Below, piece by piece: positions 1 to 7,793 of a stretch of DNA of 64,000 nt; positions within the stretch are counted from its first letter, which is position 1, and the number at the start of each line of letters is the position of its first letter. Both the position numbers and the translations under genes were made by a program. Under the pieces are notes generated by a model. It was not told the origin of the DNA and made no database searches. It was given only the letters and a program-made list of their open reading frames with translations. The DNA lies in contig NZ_SBHZ01000017.1 of the NCBI RefSeq assembly GCF_004521985.1, forward strand, positions 35,857 to 99,856, given 5' to 3'. Source of the stretch: Ectopseudomonas khazarica (GTDB lineage: Bacteria > Pseudomonadota > Gammaproteobacteria > Pseudomonadales > Pseudomonadaceae).

Positions 1-30
1 TGGATCCACCTGCGGAACCGGGAGCGCTGA
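1..30 (+). CDS. Possible 3' end of an upstream gene (partial)
   Basis: Frame 1 stays open from the window edge and ends at a TGA at 28-30, giving nine residues (WIHLRNRER). In P. aeruginosa the gene before the ComEA-like protein is, from memory, the sugar epimerase/dehydratase wbpM, so this could be its C-terminus. Nine residues are too few to test this, and the open frame could be chance. Confidence 0.25.
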   Translation, partial: WIHLRNRER

Positions 31-39
31 GGCGAGGAT

Positions 40-67
40 TTGACAGCCGGGGGATAAGGTGTAGTTT
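40..67 (+). promoter_or_regulatory. Candidate sigma-70 promoter of the comEA-like gene
   Basis: A perfect -35 hexamer TTGACA at 40-45 is followed after 16 bases by a weak -10, TAGTTT, at 62-67. It lies just after the possible upstream stop codon and about 50 bases before the chosen start of the comEA-like gene. Confidence 0.4.
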
Positions 68-119
68 GGAGGGCGAGGCCAAGAAGGCTTCGCTTTTTCA
101 TTTACAAGGAGTGTTTCCC

Positions 120-443
120 ATGTTGAAAGTCCGTCTTTCTTCACTGCTTTTGGCTGTCCTCGTTTCCCTTCCCCTGGCTGCGACTGCAGCTGAAACCCCA
201 AAGGCCGAGCCCGCGAAAGCGGCAGCCGCTCAGGTGGCGCAAACCGGTCTGGTCAATCTGAATACCGCTGATGTGGCAACGCTGCAACGTGAGTTGGCCG
301 GCATCGGTGCGACCAAGGCTCAGGCGATTGTCGCGTACCGTGAGGAGCACGGTGATTTCGCCACGGTCGATGAGTTGCTGGAGGTGAAGGGAATTGGCGA
401 GGCGACGCTGGAGAAGAATCGCGACAAGCTGAGTGTGAAATGA
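120..443 (+). CDS. ComEA-family helix-hairpin-helix protein, exported
   Basis: A 107-residue secreted protein. An N-terminal signal peptide (MLKVRLSSLLLAVLVSLPLA, cleavage likely near AAETP) is followed by an Ala/Pro/Lys linker. The rest is a ComEA-type double helix-hairpin-helix domain opening with VNLNTAD and carrying the two hairpins GIGATKA and VKGIGEA. The family binds double-stranded DNA without sequence specificity. In naturally competent bacteria ComEA pulls DNA into the periplasm; many Pseudomonas carry this short soluble form and its role there is little studied. The start at 120 was preferred over an in-frame start at 66 because AAGGAG lies 8 bases upstream and the signal peptide begins there. 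A terminator follows, so the gene is probably monocistronic. Confidence 0.85.
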   Translation: MLKVRLSSLLLAVLVSLPLAATAAETPKAEPAKAAAAQVAQTGLVNLNTADVATLQRELAGIGATKAQAIVAYREEHGDFATVDELLEVKGIGEATLEKNRDKLSVK

Positions 444-464
444 CGCTTGCGGGCGTCCCTGCCC

Positions 465-486
465 AGGCCGGTCCTTGACCGGCCTT
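465..486 (+). terminator. Rho-independent terminator after the comEA-like gene
   Basis: Inverted repeat AGGCCGGTC-ctt-GACCGGCCT followed by TTT and, a few bases on, TTTTT. It begins 21 bases after the stop codon. Confidence 0.85.
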
Positions 487-600
487 TTGCGTTTTTGTGG
501 GTGCTGACCGGGGCCAGTTCTGGGGCAGGAAGCGGGAAGGCACCAACCAGGTGGCGATTCACGTGCCCCTCGAGGCTTTTGAACTTGGCTCAGCAGCTAA

Positions 601-684
601 GCTGAACGCGCTTCAGCGCGGCCCCGAAGGGGTGAGCGAAGCGAATAACCTGGGACGTAGTCCCTGGTGAGAGTCCGGCAGGCA
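601..684. repeat. 84-bp direct repeat, copy 1
   Basis: Differs from the copy at 749-832 at a single position (GGGACGTAG against GGGACGCAG). It is preceded at 571-595 by sequence like the end of the tRNA-Asn terminator plus a very degraded tRNA 3' end (CGAGGCTTTTGAACTTGGCTC). It contains a CGCGCTTCAGCGCG palindrome and a CCCCGAAGGGG palindrome. No convincing gene lies between 444 and 867; this stretch holds only the terminator at 465-486, the two repeat copies, two reverse-strand terminators and a tRNA remnant. Confidence 0.9.
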
Positions 685-685
685 A

Positions 686-711
686 TAAAAAACCCAGCGC
701 TAGGCTGGGTT
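686..711 (-). terminator. Reverse-strand terminator, second copy downstream of tRNA-Asn
   Basis: Read on the reverse strand, an 8-bp stem AACCCAGC/GCTGGGTT with a CTAGC loop runs into a T tract. It lies just beyond the truncated tRNA fragment and so repeats the tRNA-terminator arrangement seen at 834-861. Confidence 0.8.
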
Positions 712-719
712 CTTGAATT

Positions 720-741
720 TAGCTCCGCGACCTGGACTCGA
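720..741 (-). pseudogene. 3' remnant of a duplicated tRNA-Asn gene
   Basis: The last 20 or so bases of tRNA-Asn (acceptor and T-arm side, CTCCGCGACCTGGACTCGA on the plus strand) are repeated here. The terminal CCA is altered (TAG on the plus strand instead of TGG) and the rest of the gene is missing. The fragment sits between a terminator and the 84-bp repeat. This suggests a former tandem tRNA-Asn copy that lost most of its body. It cannot encode a tRNA. Confidence 0.75.
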
Positions 742-748
742 CAGCGTA

Positions 749-832
749 GCTGAACGCGCTTCAGCGCGGCCCCGAAGGGGTGAGCGAAGCGAATAACCTG
801 GGACGCAGTCCCTGGTGAGAGTCCGGCAGGCA
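749..832. repeat. 84-bp direct repeat, copy 2
   Basis: 83 of 84 bases match 601-684. It lies between the terminator of the intact tRNA-Asn and the truncated tRNA remnant, so the order on the reverse strand is tRNA, terminator, repeat, tRNA remnant, terminator, repeat. Confidence 0.9.
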
Positions 833-833
833 C

Positions 834-861
834 AAAAAAGCCCCGGATCAACCGAGGCTTT
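834..861 (-). terminator. Terminator of tRNA-Asn
   Basis: Reverse-strand hairpin AAGCCTCGG/CCGGGGCTT with one mismatch, followed by six T residues. It begins 7 bases after the tRNA 3' CCA. Confidence 0.85.
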
Positions 862-867
862 TGAATT

Positions 868-943
868 TGGCTCCGCGACCTGGACTCGAACCAGGGACCC
901 AATGATTAACAGTCATTTGCTCTACCGACTGAGCTATCGCGGA
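868..943 (-). tRNA. tRNA-Asn (anticodon GTT)
   Basis: A 76-base cloverleaf with an encoded CCA end. The reverse-strand sequence opens TCCGCGATAGCTCAGTCGG, the acceptor stem is TCCGCGA/TCGCGGA, the anticodon loop reads CTGTTAA with GTT at plus positions 908-910, and the T loop is GGTTCGAGTCC. Its promoter (956-983) and terminator (834-861) are both recognisable, so it is a self-contained unit. Confidence 0.97.
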
Positions 944-955
944 ACAACGGTGCGT

Positions 956-983
956 ATGTTACTGATTAAAAAGGGGAAGTCAA
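956..983 (-). promoter_or_regulatory. Sigma-70 promoter of tRNA-Asn
   Basis: On the reverse strand, TTGACT (978-983) and TAACAT (956-961) are separated by 16 bases, and the -10 lies 12 bases before the tRNA. The same -10, TAACAT, is used by the tRNA-Ala/Glu promoter at 10356-10384. Confidence 0.75.
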
Positions 984-1112
984 CACTTTGCTCTGGCTTC
1001 GGCTTCACTGCGATGTAGCCTGTACCGCGCTGGTTCCGTGGGAGGGGCTTTAGCCGCGATGGCAGCCGATCGCGGCTGGAGCCGCTCCTGCAGATGTGGC
1101 TGTGGTGCATAC

Positions 1113-1142
1113 AAAAACGCCGGCTTGCAAGCCGGCGTTTTT
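1113..1142 (-). terminator. Terminator of the aminotransferase gene
   Basis: Perfect 30-base palindrome AAAAACGCCGGCTTG/CAAGCCGGCGTTTTT, able to terminate in both directions. It lies about 20 bases beyond the aminotransferase stop codon. Confidence 0.9.
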
Positions 1143-1160
1143 GCAGGTTACTGCCGAGGC

Positions 1161-2357
1161 TTAGAGTACGGCGTGAATCGCGCGGGTCACGCTGTCCAGG
1201 TTGCCGTGGTTCAGCGCAGCGACGCAGATGCGGCCGGTGCCGACGGCGTAGATGCCGAACTCGTTCTTCAGGCGTTCTACCTGCTCCACGGTCAGGCCGG
1301 AGTAGGAGAACATGCCGCGCTGCTCGGCGACGAAGCCGAAGTCACGTTTGGCGCCCAGCGCCGCCAGCTGCTCGACCATAGCCAGGCGCATGCTGCGGAT
1401 GCGATCACGCATTTCGCCCAGTTCGGCTTCCCACATGGCGCGCAGCTCAGGGCTGTTGAGCACGTTGGCGACCACGGTGGCGCCGTGGGTCGGCGGGTTG
1501 GAGTAGTTGGTGCGGATCACGCGCTTGAGCTGCGACAGCACGCGAGTCGATTCTTCACGGCTGCTGGTGACCAGCGACAGGGCGCCGACGCGCTCGCCAT
1601 ACAGCGAGAACGACTTGGAGAAGGAGCTGGAGACGAAGAACTCCAGGCCCGACTCGGCGAACAGGCGCACGGCCTCGGCGTCCTGCTCGATACCGTCACC
1701 GAAGCCCTGGTAGGCGATATCGAGGAAGGGTACGTGCTCGCGCTCGCGCAGTACGTCCAGCACGGCTTTCCAGTCTTCCAGCTGCAGGTCGACGCCGGTC
1801 GGGTTGTGGCAGCAGGCGTGCAGTACGACGATGGAGCGGGCCGGCAGGTTGCGCAGGTCTTCGAGCATGCCGCCACGGTTCACGCCATTGCTGAACGGAT
1901 CGTAGTAGCGGTAGTTCTGCACCGGGAACCCGGCGGACTCGAACAGCGCGCGGTGGTTTTCCCAGCTCGGATCACTGATGGCAACGGTGGCGTCCGGCAG
2001 CAGACGCTTGAGGAAGTCGGCGCCGATCTTCAGTGCGCCGGTGCCGCCCAGGGCCTGGGTGGTGATGACGCGGCCGTCCTCGATCAGGGCTGCGCCCTTG
2101 CCGAACAGCAGTTCCTGTACCGCCTTGTCGTAGGCTGCGATGCCTTCGATCGGCAGGTAGCCACGCGGTGCGTGGGCCTCGATGCGCGCCTTTTCGGCTT
2201 CTGCGACGGCGCGCAGCAGCGGAATTCGCCCCTCCTCGTTGTAGTAGACGCCTACGCCAAGGTTGACCTTGGTGGTGCGGGTGTCTGCGTTGAATGCTTC
2301 GTTGAGGCCCAGGATGGGATCGCGCGGAGCCATTTCGACGGCGGAGAAGAGACTCAT
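1161..2357 (-). CDS. Aromatic/aspartate aminotransferase (class I PLP enzyme)
   Basis: A 398-residue class I aminotransferase of the AspC/TyrB type, using pyridoxal phosphate to move amino groups between aspartate or aromatic amino acids and 2-oxoglutarate. Visible landmarks are the substrate-loop segment NLGVGVYYN (about 32-40), the PLP-binding HNPTG (184-188), and the Schiff-base lysine in SSSFSKSFSLYG (K248). The length is normal for the family. The start at 2357 (MSLFSAVEMAP) was chosen over the longer frame to 2405 because it gives the conserved family N-terminus. It is transcribed away from uvrB and has its own terminator. AspC and TyrB activities cannot be told apart from sequence alone. 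Confidence 0.93.
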   Translation of the reverse strand: MSLFSAVEMAPRDPILGLNEAFNADTRTTKVNLGVGVYYNEEGRIPLLRAVAEAEKARIEAHAPRGYLPIEGIAAYDKAVQELLFGKGAALIEDGRVITTQALGGTGALKIGADFLKRLLPDATVAISDPSWENHRALFESAGFPVQNYRYYDPFSNGVNRGGMLEDLRNLPARSIVVLHACCHNPTGVDLQLEDWKAVLDVLREREHVPFLDIAYQGFGDGIEQDAEAVRLFAESGLEFFVSSSFSKSFSLYGERVGALSLVTSSREESTRVLSQLKRVIRTNYSNPPTHGATVVANVLNSPELRAMWEAELGEMRDRIRSMRLAMVEQLAALGAKRDFGFVAEQRGMFSYSGLTVEQVERLKNEFGIYAVGTGRICVAALNHGNLDSVTRAIHAVL

Positions 2358-2603
2358 GATGGGTGCGGCAGCTCGAGTGAGGGGTGGGTGGCCAGGCGTC
2401 CCCAACGAAAGCGCTAGGGAGCGCGTAAACGGGGCGTTAGTATAACGACCCTGAATCCAGGGGGCGACAGCGCAAAGCCCTGAATTAAGGCCTTTTGCCA
2501 GGTAATTCGACTCTACTTGGCGCTATTGCCAACTCGCCCCGCAATTCATGGCTTTTGACGCCGTCCGACGGGATGCGTCACAGCTAATTTGTCGAGGTGC
2601 TGC

Positions 2604-4619
2604 ATGTCCGATTTTCAATTGGTGACCCGCTTCAAGCCGGCCGGTGATCAGCCCGAGGCGATTCGGCAGATGGTCGAGGGGCTGGAGGCCGGCCTGTCGC
2701 ACCAGACGCTGCTGGGGGTGACCGGTTCGGGCAAGACCTTCTCCGTCGCCAACGTGATCGCCCAGGTGCAGCGGCCGACCCTGGTCCTGGCGCCGAACAA
2801 GACGCTGGCCGCGCAGCTCTATGGCGAGTTCAAGGCGTTCTTCCCGAACAATGCGGTGGAGTACTTCGTTTCCTATTACGACTACTACCAGCCGGAAGCC
2901 TATGTGCCGTCGTCGGACACCTTCATCGAGAAGGACGCCTCGATCAACGACCATATCGAACAGATGCGCCTGTCGGCGACCAAGGCGCTGATCGAGCGCC
3001 AGGACGTCATCGTGGTCTGCACCGTGTCCTCGATCTACGGCCTGGGCAGCCCCGAGGAATACCTGAAGATGGTGCTGCACCTCGACCGGGGCGACAAGAT
3101 GGACCAGCGCGCCCTGTTGCGCCGGCTGGCCGAGCTGCAGTACACGCGCAACGACATGGATTTTGCCCGCGCCACCTTCCGGGTGCGTGGCGATGTGATC
3201 GACATCTTCCCGGCCGAATCGGATCTCGAGGCTATTCGCGTCGAGCTGTTCGACGATGAGGTGGAGAGCATCAGTGCCTTCGATCCGCTAACCGGCGAGG
3301 TGATCCAGAAGCTGCCGCGCTTCACCTTCTACCCCAAGAGCCACTACGTCACCCCGCGCGAAACGCTGCTGGAGGCCGTGGAGCACATCAAGGTCGAGTT
3401 GCAGCAGCGCCTGGAGTACCTGCGCGGCGCGAACAAGCTGGTCGAGGCGCAGCGCCTGGAGCAGCGCACCCGCTTCGACCTGGAGATGATCCTGGAACTG
3501 GGCTACTGCAACGGCATCGAGAACTACTCGCGCTACCTGTCGGGGCGCCCGGCGGGTGCACCGCCGCCGACCCTGTACGACTACCTGCCGGACGAGGCGC
3601 TGCTGGTGATCGACGAATCCCACGTCTCGGTGCCGCAGGTCGGCGCCATGTACAAGGGCGACCGCTCGCGCAAGGAAACGCTGGTGGAGTACGGTTTCCG
3701 CCTGCCGTCGGCGCTGGACAACCGGCCGATGCGCTTCGAGGAGTGGGAGTCGGCCTGCCCGCAGACCATCTTCGTTTCCGCGACGCCCGGCCCCTACGAA
3801 GGCGAGCATGCCGGGCGCGTGGTGGAGCAGGTGGTGAGGCCGACCGGGCTGGTCGACCCCGAAGTGGAAGTGCGGCCGGCGCGTACCCAGGTCGACGACC
3901 TGCTGTCGGAGATTCGTCTGCGTGTGGCGACGGGCGATCGTGTGCTGGTCACCACCCTGACCAAGCGCATGGCGGAAGACCTGACCGACTACCTGGGCGA
4001 TCACGACGTCAAGGTGCGCTACCTGCACTCGGACATCGACACGGTGGAGCGGGTGGAGATCATCCGTGACCTGCGCCTGGGCACCTTCGACGTGCTGGTG
4101 GGCATCAACCTGCTGCGCGAGGGCCTGGACATGCCCGAGGTGTCGCTGGTGGCGATTCTCGATGCGGACAAGGAGGGCTTCCTGCGCAGCGAGCGCTCGC
4201 TGATCCAGACCATCGGCCGTGCGGCGCGTAACCTCAACGGCAAGGCCATTCTCTATGCCGACAACATGACGGGCTCGATGCAGCGCGCCATCGGCGAGAC
4301 CGAGCGACGTCGCGCCAAGCAGATCGCCTTCAACGAGGCCAACGGCATCGTGCCCAGGGGCGTGCAGAAGGACGTCAAGGACATCCTCGAAGGCGCGGTG
4401 GTGCCGGGGGCGCGCAGCAACAAGCGCAAGGGCATGGCCAAGGCGGCGGAGGAGAGCGCGCGTTACGAGGCCGAGCTGCGCTCGCCGAGCGAGATCACCA
4501 AGCGCATTCGCCAGCTGGAAGAGAAGATGTACGCCCTGGCACGCGACCTGGAGTTCGAGGCCGCGGCGCAGCTGCGTGACGAGATTCAGAAGCTGCGGGA
4601 TCGGCTGTTGCAGGTCTGA
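2604..4619 (+). CDS. uvrB: Excinuclease ABC subunit B
   Basis: A 671-residue UvrB, the damage-verification helicase of nucleotide excision repair that receives DNA from UvrA and recruits UvrC. Domains in order: N-terminal helicase domain with Walker A GVTGSGKT (38-45); beta-hairpin region containing YYDYYQPEAYVP (about 92-103); Walker B-like DESHVS; second helicase domain with the RSLIQTIGRAARN motif; C-terminal UVR coiled-coil motif (LEEKMYALARDLEFEAAAQLRD). The start at 2604 gives the conserved MSDFQLVTRF; the extra five codons upstream are not conserved in the family as I know it. No LexA box (CTG-N10-CAG) was seen upstream, so SOS control is not evident here. Confidence 0.98.
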   Translation: MSDFQLVTRFKPAGDQPEAIRQMVEGLEAGLSHQTLLGVTGSGKTFSVANVIAQVQRPTLVLAPNKTLAAQLYGEFKAFFPNNAVEYFVSYYDYYQPEAYVPSSDTFIEKDASINDHIEQMRLSATKALIERQDVIVVCTVSSIYGLGSPEEYLKMVLHLDRGDKMDQRALLRRLAELQYTRNDMDFARATFRVRGDVIDIFPAESDLEAIRVELFDDEVESISAFDPLTGEVIQKLPRFTFYPKSHYVTPRETLLEAVEHIKVELQQRLEYLRGANKLVEAQRLEQRTRFDLEMILELGYCNGIENYSRYLSGRPAGAPPPTLYDYLPDEALLVIDESHVSVPQVGAMYKGDRSRKETLVEYGFRLPSALDNRPMRFEEWESACPQTIFVSATPGPYEGEHAGRVVEQVVRPTGLVDPEVEVRPARTQVDDLLSEIRLRVATGDRVLVTTLTKRMAEDLTDYLGDHDVKVRYLHSDIDTVERVEIIRDLRLGTFDVLVGINLLREGLDMPEVSLVAILDADKEGFLRSERSLIQTIGRAARNLNGKAILYADNMTGSMQRAIGETERRRAKQIAFNEANGIVPRGVQKDVKDILEGAVVPGARSNKRKGMAKAAEESARYEAELRSPSEITKRIRQLEEKMYALARDLEFEAAAQLRDEIQKLRDRLLQV

Positions 4620-4632
4620 TCTCGGGCGGTCG

Positions 4633-4655
4633 CCCCCGGATTGCATCCGGGCTAC
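4633..4655. repeat. GTAGCCCGGATG-family palindromic repeat (single)
   Basis: CCCCCGGATTGCATCCGGGCTAC, one arm of the element found as inverted pairs at 37144-37204 and 55624-55683. It lies 13 bases after the uvrB stop. Confidence 0.8.
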
Positions 4656-4670
4656 GCCTCTGCGTGTCCC

Positions 4671-5093
4671 GTAGGGTGGATGACGCTCCTCTCATCCACC
4701 GTTGCGTGCGCAGGCGGTGGACGGATGGAGCGTCGTCCACCCTACGGCTGGGATTCGCGGCTGAAGCCGCTCCTACGGGTGAGGCGTCGGCGTAGGGTGG
4801 ATCGCGCTTCATCGATCCACCGTCCCCTGGTGGATGCAAAAGGCGGCATCCACCCTACGGTTGGGTTCGCGGCTGAAGCCGCTCCTACGGGTGAGGCGTC
4901 TGCGTAGGGTGGATCGCGCTTCATCGATCCACCGTCCCCTGGTGGATGCAAAAGGCGGCATCCACCCTACGGTTGGGTTCGCGGCTGAAGCCGCTCCTAC
5001 GGGCGAGGTGTTGGCGTAGGGTGGATCGCGCTTTATCGATCCACCGTGCCTGGTGGATGCGGAAAGCGGCATCCACCCTACGACGGGCGGGGC
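4671..5093. repeat. Tandem array of a 112-bp palindromic repeat between uvrB and the efflux operon
   Basis: The core GTAGGGTGGAT recurs at 4671, 4792, 4904 and 5016. Units 2 and 3 are 112 bp and nearly identical; unit 1 is 121 bp and diverged; unit 4 is cut short at the stop of the efflux gene. Each unit carries GTAGGGTGGATCGCGCTTCATCGATCCACC, then TGGTGGATGC...GGCATCCACCCTAC, then CGCGGCTGAAGCCGCTCCTACGGG, so every part can fold back on itself. The array fills the 4620-5093 gap, where uvrB and the efflux operon converge, and no gene is evident in it. Related elements occur at 56551, 58665, 59594 and 63561. Confidence 0.9.
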
Positions 5094-6647
5094 TCAATGT
5101 GCTGCGCCAGCGCCTGCCATGTTCTGCGGCAGTTTTCGGGTCAGCAGAATTGCCAGCATGCTCACGGCGAGGGCAATGCCGATGAAGTGGAAGGCGTCGT
5201 TGTAGGCCATGATCGTCGCCTGTTCGTGGACGATCTGACTCAGCCTGGCCAGCGCGGCCTGCTCGCTGCCCAGCGTCTGCGTCAGCAGTTGCAGGCGCTG
5301 TTCCACCTGCGGGTTGGTCGGCACGATGGATTCGCGCAGGTAATCGAAGTAGACCTTGGCGCGTGCGTCGAGCAGGGTGGCGAGCAGGGCGATGCCGATG
5401 GCGCCGCCGAGGTTGCGCAGGATGTTGAACAGGCTCGAGGCCGAGCCGGCGTCCTGCGGCATGATGTAGGCCGTGGCGATCAGCGAGACGGTGACCATCA
5501 CCAGTGGCTGGCCAAGCGCGCGCACGATCTGGATATGGTTGAACTGCGGGCCGGCGAAGTCCGGGTTGAGCACGCCGGAAAAGAAGCTCGCCGCACCGAA
5601 CAGGGCGAAGCCCAGGGCGCACAGCCATTTCGGCGAGATGATCTTCATCAGCTTGGGCACCAGCGGGATCAGGAACAGCTGCGGCACGCCCATCCACATG
5701 ATCACTTCGCCGATCTGCATGGCGTTGTAGCCCTGGATCTGCGCCAGGTACAGCGGTAGCACGTAGATCGAACCATACAGCCCCACGCCAAGCCCCACGC
5801 TGGAGATGCTCGCCAGGCCGAAGTTGCGCTCGCGCAGGACGCCGAGGTTGATCAGCGGATTGGGGCGTGAGATCTGCAGGATGACGAACAGAATCAGGCT
5901 GACCAGCGCCACACTGCCGAGGCCGACGATCAGCTGCGATTCCAGCCAGTCCTTGCGATGACCTTCTTCGAGGAACACCTGCAGGCAGCCCAGGCCCATG
6001 CCCAGGGTGACGATGCCGGCGTAGTCCGTGGTCTTCAGCAGTTCCCAGTGCGGCGCCTTCTTCTCCAGGCCGTAGAGCAGGCCGGCGATCATGATCAGGC
6101 CGGGCGGCACGTTGATGTAGAAGATGTATTCCCAGCCCCAGTTCTCGGTCAGCCAGCCGCCAAGCGTGGGGCCGATGGAGGGCGCGAAGGTGGCGGTGAT
6201 GGCGAACAGCGCCATGCCCTTGGCGCGGTGATGCTCGGGCAGCTTGATCAGCGTCATGGTGAACGCCAGCGGGATCAGTGCGCCACCGGTGAAGCCCTGC
6301 AGCGCGCGGAACACGATCATGCTCTCCAGGCTCCAGGCCATGGAGCAGAGCAGCGAGGCGATCAGGAATCCGACCGAGACCCAGACGGCCAGGCGTCGTG
6401 CCGACAGCAGCTGCACCAGCCAGGCCGTCAGCGGGATCATGATGATCTCGGCCACCAGGTAGGAGGTGGAGATCCACGAGCCTTCCTCCAGGGTGGCGGA
6501 CAGCGCGCCCTGGATGTCCTTCAGCGAGGAGTTGGTGATCTGGATGTCCAGCACCGCCATGAAGGCGCCGAGCATCGCGCTCATCACCGCGATCCAGTCG
6601 CGGCGACTGGGCTCCTCGGTGGGGCGGATCAGTGCATCACCCGCCAT
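5094..6647 (-). CDS. EmrB/QacA-type (DHA2) multidrug efflux transporter
   Basis: A 517-residue inner-membrane proton antiporter of the 14-helix DHA2 branch of the major facilitator superfamily. The DHA2 start is clear: a short cytoplasmic leader, then a first helix AVMSAMLGAFMAVLDIQITN, and later the EGSWISTSYLVAEII and GWLTENWGWEYIFYINVPPG segments typical of EmrB. The start codon lies inside the 3' end of the upstream membrane-fusion gene (11-base overlap), so the two are translationally coupled and should form an inner-membrane plus adaptor pair that needs a separate TolC-type outer-membrane channel; none is encoded here. Substrates are unknown. The gene ends where the 112-bp repeat array begins. 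Confidence 0.93.
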   Translation of the reverse strand: MAGDALIRPTEEPSRRDWIAVMSAMLGAFMAVLDIQITNSSLKDIQGALSATLEEGSWISTSYLVAEIIMIPLTAWLVQLLSARRLAVWVSVGFLIASLLCSMAWSLESMIVFRALQGFTGGALIPLAFTMTLIKLPEHHRAKGMALFAITATFAPSIGPTLGGWLTENWGWEYIFYINVPPGLIMIAGLLYGLEKKAPHWELLKTTDYAGIVTLGMGLGCLQVFLEEGHRKDWLESQLIVGLGSVALVSLILFVILQISRPNPLINLGVLRERNFGLASISSVGLGVGLYGSIYVLPLYLAQIQGYNAMQIGEVIMWMGVPQLFLIPLVPKLMKIISPKWLCALGFALFGAASFFSGVLNPDFAGPQFNHIQIVRALGQPLVMVTVSLIATAYIMPQDAGSASSLFNILRNLGGAIGIALLATLLDARAKVYFDYLRESIVPTNPQVEQRLQLLTQTLGSEQAALARLSQIVHEQATIMAYNDAFHFIGIALAVSMLAILLTRKLPQNMAGAGAAH

Positions 6648-7686
6648 GGTGTTCGTCGCTGCGCAGGTCGATGGTGACTTCCACCGACATGCCGGGGCGG
6701 ATCAGGCCGTGCAACGGGTTGTCGGCGGAGAAGGTCAGTTTGACCGGGATGCGCTGCACCACCTTGGTGAAGTTGCCGGTGGCGTTGTCGGGCGGCAGCA
6801 GGCTGAACTGGGCGCCGGAGGCGGCGAACAGGCTGTCGATGTGGCCCTCGACGGGAGTGTCGGGATAGCTGTCGAACAGCAGCTCGGCCTTCTGCCCCGG
6901 ACGCATGCGGCCGATCTGGGTTTCCTTGAAGTTGGCCTGCACCCAGATGTCCTGATCGGGTACCAGCGAGAGCAGGTAGGCACCGTTCTGTACCACCTGG
7001 CCTTCGCGGGCCGAGCGCTGGCCGACCATGCCGCTGATCGGCGCATGGATCTGTGTACGCGAAAGGTTGAGGTCGGCCTGTTCCAGATCGGCCTGGGCGG
7101 AAAGGATCAGGGCATCCAGGCGCTTGAGTTCGGCTTCGAGGCTGGCCACCTGCTGGCGCTGGGCCTGCAGGTCCGCCTGGGCCTTGGCCAGTTGCGAGCG
7201 GGCCACGCGGTTGTCGGCGGCCAGCGTGGTCACGCGTTCTTCGGAGACGTAGCCCGGCTTGCGCAGCGTCTGGGCGCGGCCAAGGTCGATCTGTGCGCGT
7301 TCCAGGGTGGCCTGGCTGGCGGCGACGTCGGCCTGGCTGGCGGCGATCAGGCTGCCTTGCTGGTCGAGCTTGCTCTGTGCCTGGGCGCGTTCGGCCTGGT
7401 GGGTCTCCAGGGCGGCGAGGGCGCGCTGGCGGGCCAGGCGGAAATCGCTGTTCTCCAGCTCGACCAGCAACTGGCCGGCCTCCACATGCTGGTTGTCGCG
7501 CACCAGCACCTTTTCGATGCGCGCATTGAGCTGGCTGGAGACGCGGGTGATCTCGCCCTGCACATAGGCGTTGTCAGTGCTTTCCTGGTAGCGGCCGATC
7601 AACAGCCACTGAATGAGCAGGGCGCCGGCGATCAGCACCAGCAGGGTCACGAAGACGAGAAGACGGCGTTGCAGTTTGGCGGGCAT
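6637..7686 (-). CDS. EmrA/HlyD-type membrane fusion protein
   Basis: A 349-residue periplasmic adaptor. There is an N-terminal membrane anchor (LLVFVTLLVLIAGALLIQWLL, about 9-29), then the first lipoyl half (TDNAYVQGEI and VRDNQHVEAGQLLVEL), a long alpha-helical hairpin rich in Ala, Gln and Glu (about 90-190), the second lipoyl half (LSRTQIHAPISGMVGQ) and a beta-barrel domain. This is the standard EmrA layout. It is the first gene of a two-gene efflux operon and is divergent from a LysR regulator across a 107-base gap. Confidence 0.93.
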   Translation of the reverse strand: MPAKLQRRLLVFVTLLVLIAGALLIQWLLIGRYQESTDNAYVQGEITRVSSQLNARIEKVLVRDNQHVEAGQLLVELENSDFRLARQRALAALETHQAERAQAQSKLDQQGSLIAASQADVAASQATLERAQIDLGRAQTLRKPGYVSEERVTTLAADNRVARSQLAKAQADLQAQRQQVASLEAELKRLDALILSAQADLEQADLNLSRTQIHAPISGMVGQRSAREGQVVQNGAYLLSLVPDQDIWVQANFKETQIGRMRPGQKAELLFDSYPDTPVEGHIDSLFAASGAQFSLLPPDNATGNFTKVVQRIPVKLTFSADNPLHGLIRPGMSVEVTIDLRSDEHHGG

Positions 7687-7793
7687 GCGTGAGGCTCGGG
7701 AAGCGGTGGCGAATTGTAAGCGAATTTAACAGTGTTCCCTTTGCGCTAGTAGACTCTAGACTTGGCATGCTTTGTTGCTTATGAGGAACAATC

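Noticed and set aside
597..902. A 101-codon open frame over the tRNA-Asn flank
   Set aside because: It is made of the 84-bp repeats, terminators and tRNA pieces; the internal repetition of the peptide simply reflects the duplicated DNA.
720..943. Phage or island attachment site at tRNA-Asn
   Set aside because: A short repeat of the tRNA 3' end is present, but only about 130 bases away, with terminators and repeats between and no integrase. A decayed tandem duplication explains it better.
1038..2417. A 459-codon plus-strand frame opposite the aminotransferase
   Set aside because: The aminotransferase on the other strand carries the PLP lysine and the HNPTG motif; the plus frame includes its terminator and is a shadow.
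4742..5072. Small repeated open frames in the uvrB-efflux gap
   Set aside because: All are copies of the palindromic repeat read in frame; no ribosome-binding site or conserved peptide supports them.
4671..5093. CRISPR array
   Set aside because: The period is 112 bases with no alternation of constant repeats and unique spacers, and no cas gene is near. It is a tandem array of a palindromic intergenic repeat.
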